The notes: generated from the letters alone by a model not told the origin. Positions 36,801 through 51,800 are shown, counted from the stretch's first letter. The stretch: DNA of 64,000 nucleotides from Sphaerolaimus hirsutus (GCA_964036195.1 OZ038452.1:3162001-3226000); one strand, 5' to 3'. Program-made: numbers and translations.

Positions 36801-39800
36801 CATCGAAAAGTCGTTTAGTAAAACAACACTTAATAATATGTATACCGTATTTCCTTGAAATACCCCCCCCCCCTCGTTTGACCCCCCTCTCGAGACCACT
36901 ATGAAACAATCACCCCCCTCGAAATACCCCCCCCCCCAGATTGAGTGTAAAGAGAACGTACATGAAAAATACTGCAGTTTGTGTTCTGCGTAGTGCAGAA
37001 TACACGTTAAAACAGGGTCGTAATCACGTTAGAACAGTGTTTATACCATCTACGTACTACTATTAGTCTACAGGAGTTTATACCTGTCAGTTATTGATGC
37101 ATTTTTCTACCCCAGTGTACATCACAAACGACGATTTTGTACTAGGATTTTAAAAAGTTTCTGGCGAAATAAACCCCCCCCCCCTCTCGGGACCACTATG
37201 AAACAATCACCCCCCGGGGGGTATTTCGAGGAAATACGGTAAACACATTTTTCCAAATGCTTTGCCATCGTCACCACGAGTGTGAGCCACCAAGAGACAA
37301 ACCGGCGAGCGAGACCCTCCTGACGGGCGGGGCGGCCTCCTCGGAGATGGCGTGCAGCCGGTGCTCGGGGTCGTGCTGGGGGCACTCCCACACCCTGTAA
37401 AATGCCCTGTAAAACGCCCTGTAAAACGTCAAATGTCACGCATAGTATCAAACGTCGTGTAAAATGCCCTGCAAAATGGCGAACGTACGTTTGCCATTTT
37501 GCAGGCGGGCATTTTCCACGACTTTTGACACTTTGCATGACATTAGACACTTTACAGGGCACTTTACAGGGTGCGCGATGGACACCTGCTCGGACACGGC
37601 GGCGTACTGGTACGAGTCGCCCGACGGGCTCACCGTGAACACCTGCACGGGCGACATGGCCGCGCCCGGCGCCGACTGCCCGCCGCCCGACGCGCCCTTG
37701 ACACGTTCCACTGGCGCCGCGCCGCCGCGAGCGCCGCACTGCGCGCCGTTGTCGCCGCCGATCTGATTCGGGCAGGTTTGAATGGCTTATCTACTACACT
37801 GTGCCACCAGGGGCCAGTTCCGCAAAATGAGAAGTGAGAAGTGTAATGGCAAAGGCGAAGTGAAACGGCAAGTGAATTGGCAAAAGCGAAGTAAAAAAAA
37901 TAAAAATGAAAAGTAATTTCTCTTCGCTTTCGCCATTTCACTTGCCAATTCACTTGCTATTTCACTTCGCCTTTGCGCTTTTACTTCGCCTTTGCCATTT
38001 CAGTTCTCGCTACTCATTTTGCGGAACTGGCACCAGTTTTTGCGCAGCTGCAGTTTTGGAGAAGCGCCAAAAATGATGTCCGCGGCGCGGCGCGATTGCA
38101 TCCCTACTTGTTATAGAGCTACTAAAACCTTTTCCAAAAGTTTGGTACTTTTTTAGCCCTGGGGTCAGTTCCGCAAGTGGCAAAGTAAAGAGAAAAGCTT
38201 TACTATAAACTTTTTACTTTACCCTGTACTTTTACTCAAGTATACTCGTTACTTTACTCTAAACTTTCCATTTATCATTTCACTTTATTTTACACTTGGT
38301 AGTCTTAACTCTTTACTTTTCTCTTTACTTTGCAAATCTCGGAACTGGCCCCTGGTGTGTGGTAGTGCCAATCTCATGCCAAAAAGGATAAGTTTCAGTG
38401 CCTAGCAAAGCAGCAAATTTTAGAAAAATTCCTGGAAATTCTACAAACGTAACATGCTGGATAAGTGGATTAGTTTCTAACATTCTCAATGAAGGGAACT
38501 GGTAAGAATAAATGTTATAATACCGTATTTATTCTAATAGAAGGGTGGGTGTTCAATAGAGGGACGCATCCAATAGAAGGTACAGTTTTTTTACTTTATT
38601 TGGGCCACGAAAAAAATAGAAGGGCGGTCTCCAAAAGAAGGTCAAAAATTGCTGTAATAGTGCCGAAATGCATTTTTTATGTCAGGGAACGCTTTTATTT
38701 GGTAGTTTTGGTGTTATTTTGATTTTATTTTGCTGTAAGCAACACTTTGGAAATCTTTGGCCTAACATGGCGAGAAATTCACGAAAAAAATCGCGATAAA
38801 CGTAAAAGAGGCGGCTTCTAATCGGAGTGTCTCCAATAGAAAGGTGGGTAAAAAGGTCACGAAAAAATAGGACAGCGCCATGATATTGGAGAAATACGGT
38901 ATTTTAGAGCTACTTGTGTGAGTCATGGTGCAGAAAATTACCGTATTACCTCGAATAAACCCCTTTTGAATTAACCCCCCCCCCCTGTACAATGCAGAAC
39001 ACACGTTAAAACTGATGATTGAGTGACGTTAGGGAGGGTTTATGTGTATATACAGTCATATAAAACACATGTACATCTAAATATGTAATGGTTTGATTTT
39101 TATACGTCAAACCCCCTGGGGTATTTCGAGGTAATACGGTTGGTGAATAACATTCCGCATCAAATAAAGCCAGCTGAGAAACCGGCATAGAAAGTGCTGC
39201 ATCTCTCTTTCTCTCTCTGACAAAATCTGTTCAGATTTTTACGTGTGCTTCGAGTTCAAAAAAAAGTTCTAACAATCAACTACAAATTATCACATAAGTT
39301 CATCTACTTTAAAAATACTCCAACAAATGCACAAGAAGCCTCCACAACCTCGATTCGAAAATATTGTCGCTTATGTTCACTCGTTTATTAATACTTGTTT
39401 CCACACCGATTTCCGACAACGAACACAGCATAATGGGATTTGGAAAGTTGATTTGGAAAAGTAATTAAATTTATCCAGGAGTCGATTCACTAAAAATTTC
39501 AAGTTTCCATCAAAACCCCCCCTTGAAAAGCCTCCAAAACTTGGAAAAATACCAAAGTAGCAAACGACAATACTTTCTCAGAGCGGTTAGCGAACCTTGA
39601 GGTGCTCGGGCCTGACCAGCTGCGGCTCGCCCGGCGTCACCACCACCGTGGGCACGAGCGACGTGTGCGCCACCTGCGTGCGAACCAAACTCCGCCCACT
39701 TCCACACGACACTGCGGGGTGCCTGGCGCCCGGGGTGCTCTTAGCTGTGCGCACAGCTACAGGGCATCGGTGGATTTTAAGTTATACATGCGGACAGCAC

Positions 39801-42800
39801 ACCTAGTATGAAACATACCATAATTTAATGAATAAAATCTTGTGATAAATTTCGTAATTAATTATTCCATATAAAAACGAAATATTATGACGAAAAAACT
39901 GTATATTGTTTGGTTCATTATTCAGATGGGTTACGGTAGGTTTTCATACTAAGTGTGATGTCCGCCGCGTATACTTGGTGCCAGTGAAAAATTGGAACAT
40001 TTTGGATTTGTCGACTGGGGAACAACAAGTGCAATACAGGCTAGAAATACGAAAAAAAACTGGACTTGAATCCATTAGTGCCCTGTAGCGGCGCTATTGT
40101 GGTGATAGAAAAGACTGTCACTCATTTCTACGTTGCATACAATTCAAAATTTGCCGCTGGCTAATATAGAAATCGACCAAATAGAAAATCATGATTTAAA
40201 AAAAATTAAGCCAGAATTTTTGCCTTCCAAACTTTTTTCGCCAGTCTTTTCATAAATGTGTGAATTCATGCAGGCAAGTGGGAGAGTGACTTAACAAAGT
40301 GCGAAGTGTTGAAAAGTTTCAACTGTGGTAAAGTGCCTTTGGAAATTTGAAAGCTGGGTGAAATGCGACAGTAACTACCAAAATTAAATACAGTGGTGAT
40401 TGGTAGTGATGAAAAGAGTACATTTTATGTGGATGCTTGGCTCACACAAAAAGCGGGCATTTCTGCAGAGCATTTTGTTAAAGACACGTCGACAAGAAAT
40501 ATTGCCAGAGGTCAATCCTGCAACTGGACAAGCAACAACAAGTGTTAAGTGTTAAGTTGTCAATGGTATAACAAGTATCAAGTTAAGTTACAAAAGACAA
40601 GCGAAGTTGTCACTTGTCAAAACTTAAACAATAAACTCAAAAAATAAAACTTGTCACTTAACTTGTCACTTGCAACGTGACTTAACCTTCCACACTTTTC
40701 TCGTCACTTGACCACTTGCGGAATTGGCACGGCTACAACTGACACGAAGTGTGATTGGTGTCAAAAGAAAATGCGTGCGCAATTTCACCACTGATAGTGC
40801 AGGGAAAGTTTGGGCGGGTGGGCGAGCCCTGAAAAAATCCAGTGAATTATTCATGCAAATCGTATGGGTTGGATGGTGAGCCCAGTTGAAATACACTGAA
40901 AATCCTCGAATAAGTCCCCAGGGGAGTTATTTCATCGTTATTTTAGACTTATAGAAGGGAGGTATAAAAGGGGGCTTTTATTCAGGTGGTGAAGTTTTTC
41001 GTCAGGATTTACAAAGAAATTTGCAATCAATTGGTCCTGCAAATTGGTACCATTGGTCAAGTTTTTAAGTATTAATGTACCTCAATTCAACTAAAATGCA
41101 TGTTCATCACAATGACCCATCACAGGAGCGGGTATTTTTTACATAGACAACAGGGGGAGTTATTCAAGGGAGGAGATATTCAATGGATAAGTTCAGGATT
41201 AAGGGACTAATTCAAGGATTTGCGCTACGGTCATAACTTTTGATCCGTTCCAATTTGGGTTCAAACGAGAAATTTTTTGGGATTTTGCAGTCCCGATCAT
41301 GACATGATCCCCAACCAAGCCATAATCACGATCCCGATCCCGAAATTATAAAATTCCAATACCGATACCGATACCGAAAAGTCAATCCCGTTTGAACCAT
41401 AGTTTCAGTTCAGGATTTTATCGAAGAAGCCGAATTCGCTCTGAACAGAAAAGTGAAAGTTTTGCAGCGATCGCATGCGGCGGCGCAGCGGATTGTGCGC
41501 GGTGTTTGAAGCGGGCGCAAATGGCACACTTTGTCAACTTTTCTATTAAGTGCCAGGCTTTTAATGCTGCTTCAAGCTTAAGGAAAATATTAATTGAACT
41601 AGTGAAACATGTGAAGGAACGACTTAGGTAAGCTTATCTCCAATGAAGTTGCTGATGAGAAAAGTAAACTTTCAAATATTAACCCCAACAGGTTTTGGAA
41701 TGGTTTCTTGAGCATTAAGTGACAACTAAAACTTAATTGAAATGTCACTTGACACTTTACATATCACTTAACCACGAACTCTGAATATCATATTGCGACA
41801 CTTGAGAGAAAAGTGTGACAGCGCGGCACTGGTCGCCGGGGTCGTGGGCGGGGCGGCGCAGCGGCGTGGACAGGTGCGCGTGCAGTGCGCCTCAGTGCCG
41901 GTGCTCCGGTGCGGGCGAGACTCACGCTCCATCTGCGCGACCGTCTGGCGGGCGGCGGCGGCGGCGACATCAAAGACTTCTTCGCGTGCGGCGGCGGCAA
42001 GTCGCCTAGCGGGTGGCTGCTCACCGCGTCGCCGCCGGCGGCCGAGCGGCCGAACGACCGGTCGAACTCGTCGATCTGCTGGCGGATGCGCGACTCGACG
42101 GGCCGCGCGCCGCTGCCGCTGCTGCTGCTCACGCCGCCGCCCGTCGCCGCCGCGTCGCTGCCCGCTGAGAGACGGGGACACCTTTGTGAGCGCCCAGCCA
42201 ACTAGAGGCATCGCAATTCACGCAGTCTACCCGAGCCGGGCAAGTTCTTCTGACATTTGTCGCTTGATTCGCTTGACTACCCGACTTTCTAGCCCCGATG
42301 ATAAATGCTAGCGTGTTGGCGAAATGCAGTGGGACTCACCGTCGCTGTGCACCATGGCCACCGCCTCCACCATGTGCGCCCGCATGTCGCTGCAAAAGTT
42401 AAATGAAATTAAATATTTACCGTATTTGCTTGAATAATTCCCCCCTCGAAAAATCCCCCCTGTTAGACGCGTGAAGAAAAAAAATTACCCCCTTGAATAA
42501 TCCCCCCACGAATGGACTAAAAAATACTGCATATTTTTAGAAAAACAATCGGTGAAGCCAGACCAAGCAAAATCGCTCTGTCTGGTTTGATTCATCGAAT
42601 AGAAATGCTGTAAATACAGCCGATGTGCAGGAACGCAATGGAATGTGTGTACCATCAGAGACAGAACATAAATACACGTGTATGTTGTGTGTACACATTG
42701 TACACAATGAATCTACGCTGACGCTGATGCACTCGAATATGAATTTTAGGCATTACATAAATTTGTTGTGTGCAGTTTGAACAAAAATATCATGTTATCT

Positions 42801-45800
42801 TGCTAATAAAGCATATTGTGCATAATGAATTGATAGAAACATGCTTTTAAACTTTGATGAAATAATAATTCCTCCTTGAAAGATTCCCCCTCGAATAACC
42901 CCCCTCCCCCCTCAAAAAGGTCTGACGAAATAATCATTCCCCAGGGGGATTATTCAAGCAAAATTATTATTGAAATCATGCTATAATATCATAAATGAGA
43001 AAAAAAACTGGAGAATTTGCTCTAAGAAAGGTACAAAAAATATTTATACTGCTTTCTAATTTTTGTTGGCCGTCAAAATTTACTTACAGTGCAAAATTGA
43101 ATGTGAAAAAGAGACAAACGCACGTATACGCAGTTGCATCGGATGCAATGTGTTCGTGCGCAGCGTCGGGTGCAGATCCGCCCGAATGCTGCCTGCACGC
43201 ATAAGAGCACAATTAGAACGGCACCTCTAATGCAACGTCATGTTTTGGCACTTTTGTCCACCCGCGAAAAAATCGAACGGCAGCTTCCAATAGAACGGCA
43301 GATAGAAATTAGATTGGAAGCGTGCAAATACCAATGACTATTAAGCCCAAAAATGGTCCAGGCCGCAAAACTGACAACTTTGCATGGTGGCGTTTCTTCC
43401 TTTGGTGCCTGGGCGCTTGCACATGGCGCCTGTTGCCGCCCGACGACACCAACTCGCTGGTCTCGTCGCAGCTGCTCGAAGAGTCTGCAAATAGGCGGAG
43501 CTTAGTTGCAGATTAATGTCCCGTAGTGCATCGGGATGTTTCGTCGCCGTCAAAAAGCGGTGCGTGTGTATGAGGAAAATCGGCCTGTGCGTGAATTTAT
43601 CGCTGGAAATGTTTGAAGGTGCCACGTAGGGTCGGAAAAATGACATAGCACGCCGGTAAATGACGAAATTTTACCGGTAAAAAGATATTTATCTGCACTC
43701 ATATTAACAGTTTTATCGTTTAGATTACCGTGTAGTGGCGGTCGATAAAATTTCCCACCCTAGTCAACTGGCTTGCAAAAACGGCCATGCAATGCACAAT
43801 GAAAGGTGATGTATTCAAACAAAAGAATGGAAGTTGATTAAAAAAATAGCAACCGTGATTGAAGGAAAAGCAGAAAAAGAAGTGAAAAATAAAAGATTTT
43901 AAATGTGATTAGAAATGACATAGGTAGATGAAAATTCATCAAAGAAGGCATGCAGAAGTATACAGACAAGTAGAACACGATGTTCCCAATGAACAAAATC
44001 GATTTGTTCACATAGATCCATGCTGCAGGAATTGCACAGCGGGGCGGGAAAACATGATGCAGAATTACACAACTCTGCACATCATCAAGCTTATCACATC
44101 ATTTCATAGCACTGGAAAGAGCCCTTATCACATTTGGCAACGATCCAAAAATGAAGAAGAAGGAAGATTCGCCACGGGAAGAAGTGCAGAGTTGGGCTCA
44201 AGTGCTCGGTGCAGTGGCCGCGACGCACCGTTGCCGCGCTGCAGCTGCTGCTGGCTGCGACTGGCCGCCGCGTCGGACGACACGGTGGCGATGGCGCCGA
44301 ACGCGGTGGGCGCGGCCAGGGCGTGCTGCGTCCGCTGGGACACGTTGCCGCGGGCCGACTGCCGCCCGCCCGCCGCCGGCTCGAACAGCGGCGAGTCGCT
44401 CTTGCCGGAGCCGGCGCTGTGCGACGGCCGCGGCCACGAGTTCACCACGCGCACCTAGGCGGGTCGCAGCACCGGTCAGCCGAGGTGGACATCATGCCCG
44501 CGGACAACCAGCTCGCTGGACACCCGCACAGAGTGGACACTGATTGCAGTTGGACCGAATTTACCGCGTCAGGTGTGAAGTCACACGAGCAGCACGTGTG
44601 TGCATACATATGGAGTACATAGTGTCCAGGTGGAAAGATGCCCACTGGCTTTCCACTCTACAGATGTCTAGCGAGCTGGGACGTATAGTCCAGAAGTGTC
44701 TTTCCATGTCCATGGGGTAAAAAATCTACATTCTATGTGTATACTACGATTTGGTAGAGTGATGCCCAATGACATATTGCCCTGATTGCAGAAAGCATCT
44801 TTATATTTGTCCCTGAATTTTCTCAGTGAGATTTAATTTAATTCAATTTTTGAGAGATTTTTGTAGAGAGAGATAAAATTCAATTACCGTATTTCCTCGA
44901 AATACCCCCAGGGGGTTTATTTTTTAGAGTGTGACTTTTGAGGGGGTATTTCGAGGGGGGGTTATTATTTCGCCAGAAATTTTTTGAACTCCCAGTACTA
45001 ATAATGTACGCAGACGTAGAAAAATGCAACAAAAACCACCATGTATAAGAGTCTACAGCCTTATATAAGTATGTAGGTGGTATAAACCATGTTCTAACAT
45101 AACACAATCATTGTTTTTAACGTGTGTTATGCATTGCCCAGGTCATAAACCGCAGCTTTTGTCATTAACGTTCTCTTTGCACTCAATTGGGGGGGGGGTA
45201 TTTCGAGGGGGGTTATTAATTCATGGTGCCCATTTTGAGGGGGGTATTTCGAGGGGGTTATTTCGAGGGGGGTATTTCGAGGGGGGTATTTCGAGGGGGG
45301 TATTTCGAGGGGAGGGGGTATTTCGAGAAAAGACGGTATACTCTCTCAAAATCACCCATTTTTCATTCCACAATCTCAAACACGAAAGGGCACTTGACAA
45401 AACAAGAAATCCTACCCTGTCCTGCCCCACCCCCCAAAAAAACACACACAAAAAAGCAATAAAAAACTGAAAACTGCTTTAAAAGTAAAACACAGGTTCC
45501 CACGAGCGGACCATGAGCAGGACTTTGTTGACCAGGGCGCGCATGCTCTTGTTGATGTGCGACGAGATGGACGCCGTCTCGGCCGAGGGCGTCATGCCGC
45601 CGCCGCCGCGCGACGACCGCCGACTGCCTTGCGCTAAGACACAGGGGGGGGGCTGGCTTTGAGCGGGCCCCCGCACTGTCGGCGGTGGATAAAACGACCG
45701 CGTGGGCTCATTTTGATGTTACTTTTGAGATATGTTTAGTTTGGTGTTCCGATTCGCAAAATGCTGAACATAAGATAGACAGTGGCGGGGGTCGCCCCAA

Positions 45801-48800
45801 AGTGCCACCCCCGATTCGATGTTATGGGAATATTGGTTCAGTTGACTTGTATTGGTTAGTTGACACTTGGTCAGATGCAGAATTTCTGCAGCAAAACCGG
45901 GTTATGGTTATTGGGCCCACACACTGTACACACACATATTTACTATTATGAGATGCTCGACCACTTCGGTCAACTGTTTGCACAAAACAGTATGGAACAC
46001 TGTACAGAGTTGTACAGTGTTTCGTCGTGTTTTGTGAAACAGTTGTCCAATATGGTCGAGCATTTCATAACGATAAACTAGGGTGTGAGGCCCCATCAGG
46101 TTCTCATTTTTGTCTGTTTTTGTCATTGGCGAAAAACGCACACTGTGCGGAGTATTCTGGATCTGGCCAGGTGCAATGGATACAAAAACTAAACACAGGA
46201 ATGCTTGGTTACTGGGACATTTGGTTTGCTGACATGATGCATTTTTGGAGGTGAGTTGTGTAATTGAGTGTTGAAAAATTTGTGAATATTTACCGTATTT
46301 CCTCGAATTACCCCCCAAACGGTAATATTTTTTCATGTTGGTTCACACACATCAACGTACTTACCGTATTTCCTCGAAATACCCCCCTCAAAATACCCCC
46401 CTCAAAATGGACACAACTTATAAACCCCCCCTCGAAATAACCCCCTCCCCAATTTAGTGTATAGAGAACGTAATTGACAAAGCGTCACAAAGGCTGCGGT
46501 TTGTCATCCGGGCAATGCTGAACACACGTTAAAAACAATGACTCTGTTATGTGAGAACAGTGTTTGTAAATACCGTATTTCCTCGAAATACCCCCCCCCC
46601 CTCGAAATACCCCCCCCCCCCCCCTCAAAATGGGCACTATGAATTTGTGGTCCGGGAAATGCATATAAGACGTTCAAAACACTTACTGTGTTACTTTAGA
46701 ACATCGTTTATACCATCTACATCCTTTTATAAGGCTGTAAAAACTTATAAATGGTGGTTATTGTTGCATTTTTCACGTTTTTCTCTCAAAATTTTCACTC
46801 TGAAAAAATAAACCCCCGGGGGGTAATTCGAGGAAATGCGGTACGTCTACACACTTATACAAGTCTTTAGAGTCCTATAAATGGCCATTTTTGTTGCATT
46901 TTTCGACGTCTGCGTACGTTTCAAAGGACGAGACATTTAGTACTGGGATTTCAAAAAATATCTGGCGAAATAATACCCCCCCTCGAAATACCCCCCTCGT
47001 TTAACCCTCCTCAAATTTCTTACTCTGAAAACATAAACCCCCCTGGGGTAACGATGGCAAAAAAAGATTCGAAAATTCGAAAATTAAATTCGAAATTCGA
47101 AAATTAATTTCAGTAAAAATTCGAAAATTCGAAAATTCATTTGGGAAAAAACACTTAAAAATTTAAATACTTTTTTTTTGGAGGGTTTGCCATCGTTACC
47201 CTGGGGGTATTTCGAGGAAATACGGTATACACGTATGTAGATGTTACAAACCCTGTTCTAACGTAACACAGGCATTGTTTTAACGTGTGTTCTGCATTGC
47301 CTGGGTAACATACCGCAGATTTTGTCATTTACGTTCTGTTTACACTCAATTTGGGGGGGGGGGGGGTATTAATTCATAGTGGTCAGATTGAGGGTGTATT
47401 TTGAGGAAATACGGTATATGCTTTTTCTCTATAATTGGCACCTAATATTGAACAATACCAACAATGCATATGTCAGATCAGTAAATGTTAAACTAGAGGT
47501 TGTTACCATTTGGAAATGACGCTGATTAAACTGGTCACTGGACTACAATAAAAGCGTCCGGTGAAAATTGATGCACTGATTCGCTTTTGAAAAAACAAAA
47601 CAAAAATTCAAACTAAAAAAAAGAGTTAATTAGTGTGAAGTGGAAGCTGTGGATTATCTGTAAGTGTCTTCAAAAATATTGAAAAGAAAAAAATCAGGGC
47701 ACCTAGGAACTAAATTCTTCCCAGTTTCACGTAAATACTTGATCATGTAAATTAAACGTAGCTGATACGTAAATTGCTGTCAAGTCTGAAATGAAATTTA
47801 ACCGATGCAGCTCATTTTCCTGTAAACGCAATCCGTTGTGCTTCAAAAAGGGCAGTTATGACTGAAATGGCGCCGGATAAATTTCACCACTGATATTTTA
47901 CTTCTGCGAACCCAGGTTCACAATTCATCATAAAAAGTCACGCATCCACGAGCTTTTTTGAAAGCGTTTTACATGAAAACCTGAGCCGCAGAGATAGGGT
48001 TGGGACGATATTGTTATTTATCGTATCGAAAATAAAACTACCGTATATCCTTGAATAAGACCCCAGGGGCGTTATTATTTCGTCAGAGGTTTTGGAGGGG
48101 GGAGTTATTCAAGGGGGGGGGGGTACTATTCAAGGGGGGGAGTTATTTTTTCCTCAGAACTTCCAGGAAAACTTTCACTTTATTCATTGTTTGTATGCAT
48201 TCCGTCAACACATCTAATGCAGAAAATGACCAGTTCAACAAGAACAAAAACAATGTATCCATCCTAAAATTCGTGTTCATCGGCGTGTAGGTATGCATAC
48301 GCTGCGTACACAAAATGTATCTGTTGTGCCGTCCCGGCCGTCGGCTAACATTCTTTTCTATTTTTCGTTTCACACACCAAACCCCATTTGCATTTGATGA
48401 ATCAGCCCAGACATAGCTTTATTTTTCTGTTTGTTTCGTTTTCATTTTCGTGTGTTGCTCATCGATCGTTTTACCCAGAGGGGGGACTTATTCAAGAGGG
48501 GGGAGTTATTCAAGGGGTGGGCGTTATTTTTTCCTCACATGGCCAACAGGGGGGTGTTATTCAAGGGGGGTATTATTCGAGGGGGGGGGGTCTTATTCAA
48601 GGATATACGGTATAAACTATTGAATAACATGGGGACAAAAACTACATAAATTATAATTTTTAGAACATTTTAACGTGCAAAATATGTACAGTATACGAAA
48701 AAAAATCAAACTGATTAGAAATCATCCCAACCCTGTAAATAGCAGCGAATTAGCAAAAAACTGAGCGCTCGAGCACTAGGGTTCCAACGGGACCAGTTTT

Positions 48801-51800
48801 TCGGACAGGGACCGGGACCAGAAATTTTCTAATGTCGGGACCGGGACCGGGACCACCCCAGTCCCGACCATTTGCCGAACCATGTATCTCGACCGCGGTC
48901 CCGTTTGAACCCTAACGAGCACAAGGCAACTGAAAAGGCGCCCCGTGGAAACAGGCAACGACAACGGGAAGCTGAACCGTAGAGAGGTGCACCTGAGAGG
49001 GTGCCGATGGCGGTGGCGGCCTTGCGCAGCCGCGGCGACTCGGCGGCGGGCCAGAGGGGCTCGTCGCCGCCGCCCGGCTGCCCGCTGCCGCCCGGCGACT
49101 GGTACGCGCCGCTGTAAGCGAGCTCTGCGAGAACGGGGCACGGTGCTCATCTGGCGCGCCGCCCACAACCCATGTGCGCTGCGGCCGCGCTAGCGTACAG
49201 TCTCCTGGCTCGCAGTTTAGGGGGGGGTGGGGGTCCGCCATGGAGCTAGGTATAAACTCGAAATTATTACTCGGGAACCGCTCGGCGAAAATTGCTCAAA
49301 TTCAATGTTCATGACATGTTACAACATCATATTCATATTTGAGCAATTATCGACTAGCGTTAGCAGAGTTATAACCGCATGCTTATTGCTTCATGGCTAC
49401 CCCCCTCCCCTAAAATGCTACCCCTAGTGAACCCATGGGTGCGAGTAGGTTCAAACTGGGTTTCACAGTTGCGAAAACATAAATATTTAAGCGACGTTTA
49501 CACTGATTTTGTGCCGACAAAAAGAGGAGTGAAAAAAGTTCCGTAATTCCGGAATAACGTTTCATGTCTGCAACAAAAAGCAGTGATGTATACTCACTAG
49601 TTGAGTGTACACGCATGCAAATTTGCAAATAGTTCGTGCATGCCGTTCAAGTTTCAAAATGAATATCAGTTGTCGGTTCGGTTTCAAAATGAATATCAGT
49701 TGTCGGTTCGGTTTCAAAATGAATATCAGTTGTCGGTTCGGTTTCAAAATGAATATCAGTTGACGGTTCGGTTTCAAAATGAATATCAGTTGTCGGTTCG
49801 GTTTCAAAATGAAACCCTTTTTAAAACCGAACCGACAGCTGAAATTCATAATCAAACTTCAACGACAATCACTAGTTATCTGCAAATTGGCATGTGTGTA
49901 CATACAATCGGATCAACAAGTGAGTATACTTCACTGGCATACTTAGCAGATATAAAACTTTATACCAGGATTATGGAACTTTCTAACTCGATTTTTTTGT
50001 CGGCACAGGAAACCGTGTAAACGGCCCTTTAAGCTGCGTTTACACTGGCACGTGTGACGACAAAATTTTTTTGGGCTTTTAACTTTCGTTATGTGGCGAA
50101 AATTGGATATTTGTTGTGTCAGATACCTAGATCTCGATCACTCTTTTTGCCTAGGACAAACATAAATTTTTATATATGACGTGATCATACACAATAAAAC
50201 AAACAAGAAAATTTGTCGTCACAAGTTGTCGGTTCGAGTTATTCCCGGGAGCCTCGTTAACGAGGCTCCCGGGAACAACTCGAACCGACAACCTGTGACG
50301 ACAAAAATTTTGTTTCGTTTTATTGTGTATGATAACGTCATATATAAAAATTTATGTTTGTCCTAGGCAGAAAGGGTGATCGAGATCTAGGTGTCTGACA
50401 CAACAATTATTTAATTTTCGTGACATAAAGAAAGTTGAAAGCCCAAAAAGTTTTTGTCGTCACACGTGTCAGTGTAAACGCCGCTTTACCTATATCTAAA
50501 AAGAACGCATCCGCCCGCCACAAGTCCACAGGCCACGATATTGCATCCTGGAGTGATGGAAAATTCGCTGCACGATTGACATCACGTGTCATAGAAATTT
50601 CTAAATCAGAACACTCGATATTCTATTTTTCTAATAAAATAAGCAAAAGCGCCGCAGCCAAATAAGCATAACAATTTTCCATCACTAGTTCGACCAGTGC
50701 ACAAGGGCGATGCGGCTAAGGCGGTGTTTACAGTCAAAGTCAGTGACGACGCAACCATTTTTTTAAAGTTTCATATCTCACCGAAAAAGTTCTTTATTTT
50801 CAAGAAAAATCAGTGAAGTATGCATACTGTATAAGTATATATGCATGCCAACGTTCAGATAATTTGTGGATGCTGCTCATTAGTTACCGGCGTTTTATAG
50901 AAAAAAATGTGTTGTCGCGGCTGCGACAGATCTGCGACAACAGAAATTTTCTTCAAACTCCTATAACTTATGAGCAACAGACTCAAATCATCCGAAACTT
51001 GGCATGCGTATATACTCATACACTATGCATACTTCACTACCTTTTCTTGAAAATAAGGAACTTTTTCGGTGAGATATGAAACTTTAAAAAAATGGTTCGG
51101 TCGTCACTGACTTTGACTGTAAACACGGCCTTACGAAACCTCGCAAAATGCCTCGCCTGAGCGGCGGCAACGCACAACACAATATGGTCGCGCATGCAAC
51201 TCGCAAATAGTCATGTAAAGCGCTGGGCACACTAGTTGGCTGTCGCTAAACTAAAAACTTGGCCAACTCCCAAATCAACTGTGAATGGCATTGTAGGATA
51301 CTGGAAGGTGGTGTTTGTAAAGAATGCTGAGAGTAAAAAAAACTCATTCCAGTTAACTCATATGCGTTTAAGGTTGACTTATGAATTATCGATAGATTTC
51401 GATTTCATTAGTCAACTAGTGTGTGCAGCCTAAAACACTCTTAGGAGTGAGCTAGATCTAAGTTTACTCATACGGCCATAACATTTACCTGCGCTATAGA
51501 AATCTGGCGAAAACAAATGAAATTCAGTTTGAAAACATGGATAGCACACCCCAGAATAATGCCACACAACACTGCAAGTCTATACTATCATTTGATCATA
51601 TTAAAAATTAAAAAAAAACTATATTTACTGAATTTTTAAGTAAGCTGACTAATTTTTCTATAAATGACAGTTATAATAATTTATATTTATAGATAAATTT
51701 TCTATCTGTTCTAATTACCATATAGAGGTATAAATCAAGCACTAATTCTATTTATAAAGATGGTAATTTAATGGTGTTCATAATTTGGAATATCCAAACA

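Noticed and set aside
42000-42311. Other long frames across 41768-42311
   Set aside because: About 75 percent GC leaves all frames open; only the minus frame of exon 15 fits splice sites and phases.
49562-50020. Frame encoding FQNEYQLSVR repeats (plus) and ILKPNRQLIF repeats (minus)
   Set aside because: A 30-bp tandem repeat without stops inside a palindromic element; both strands are open equally.
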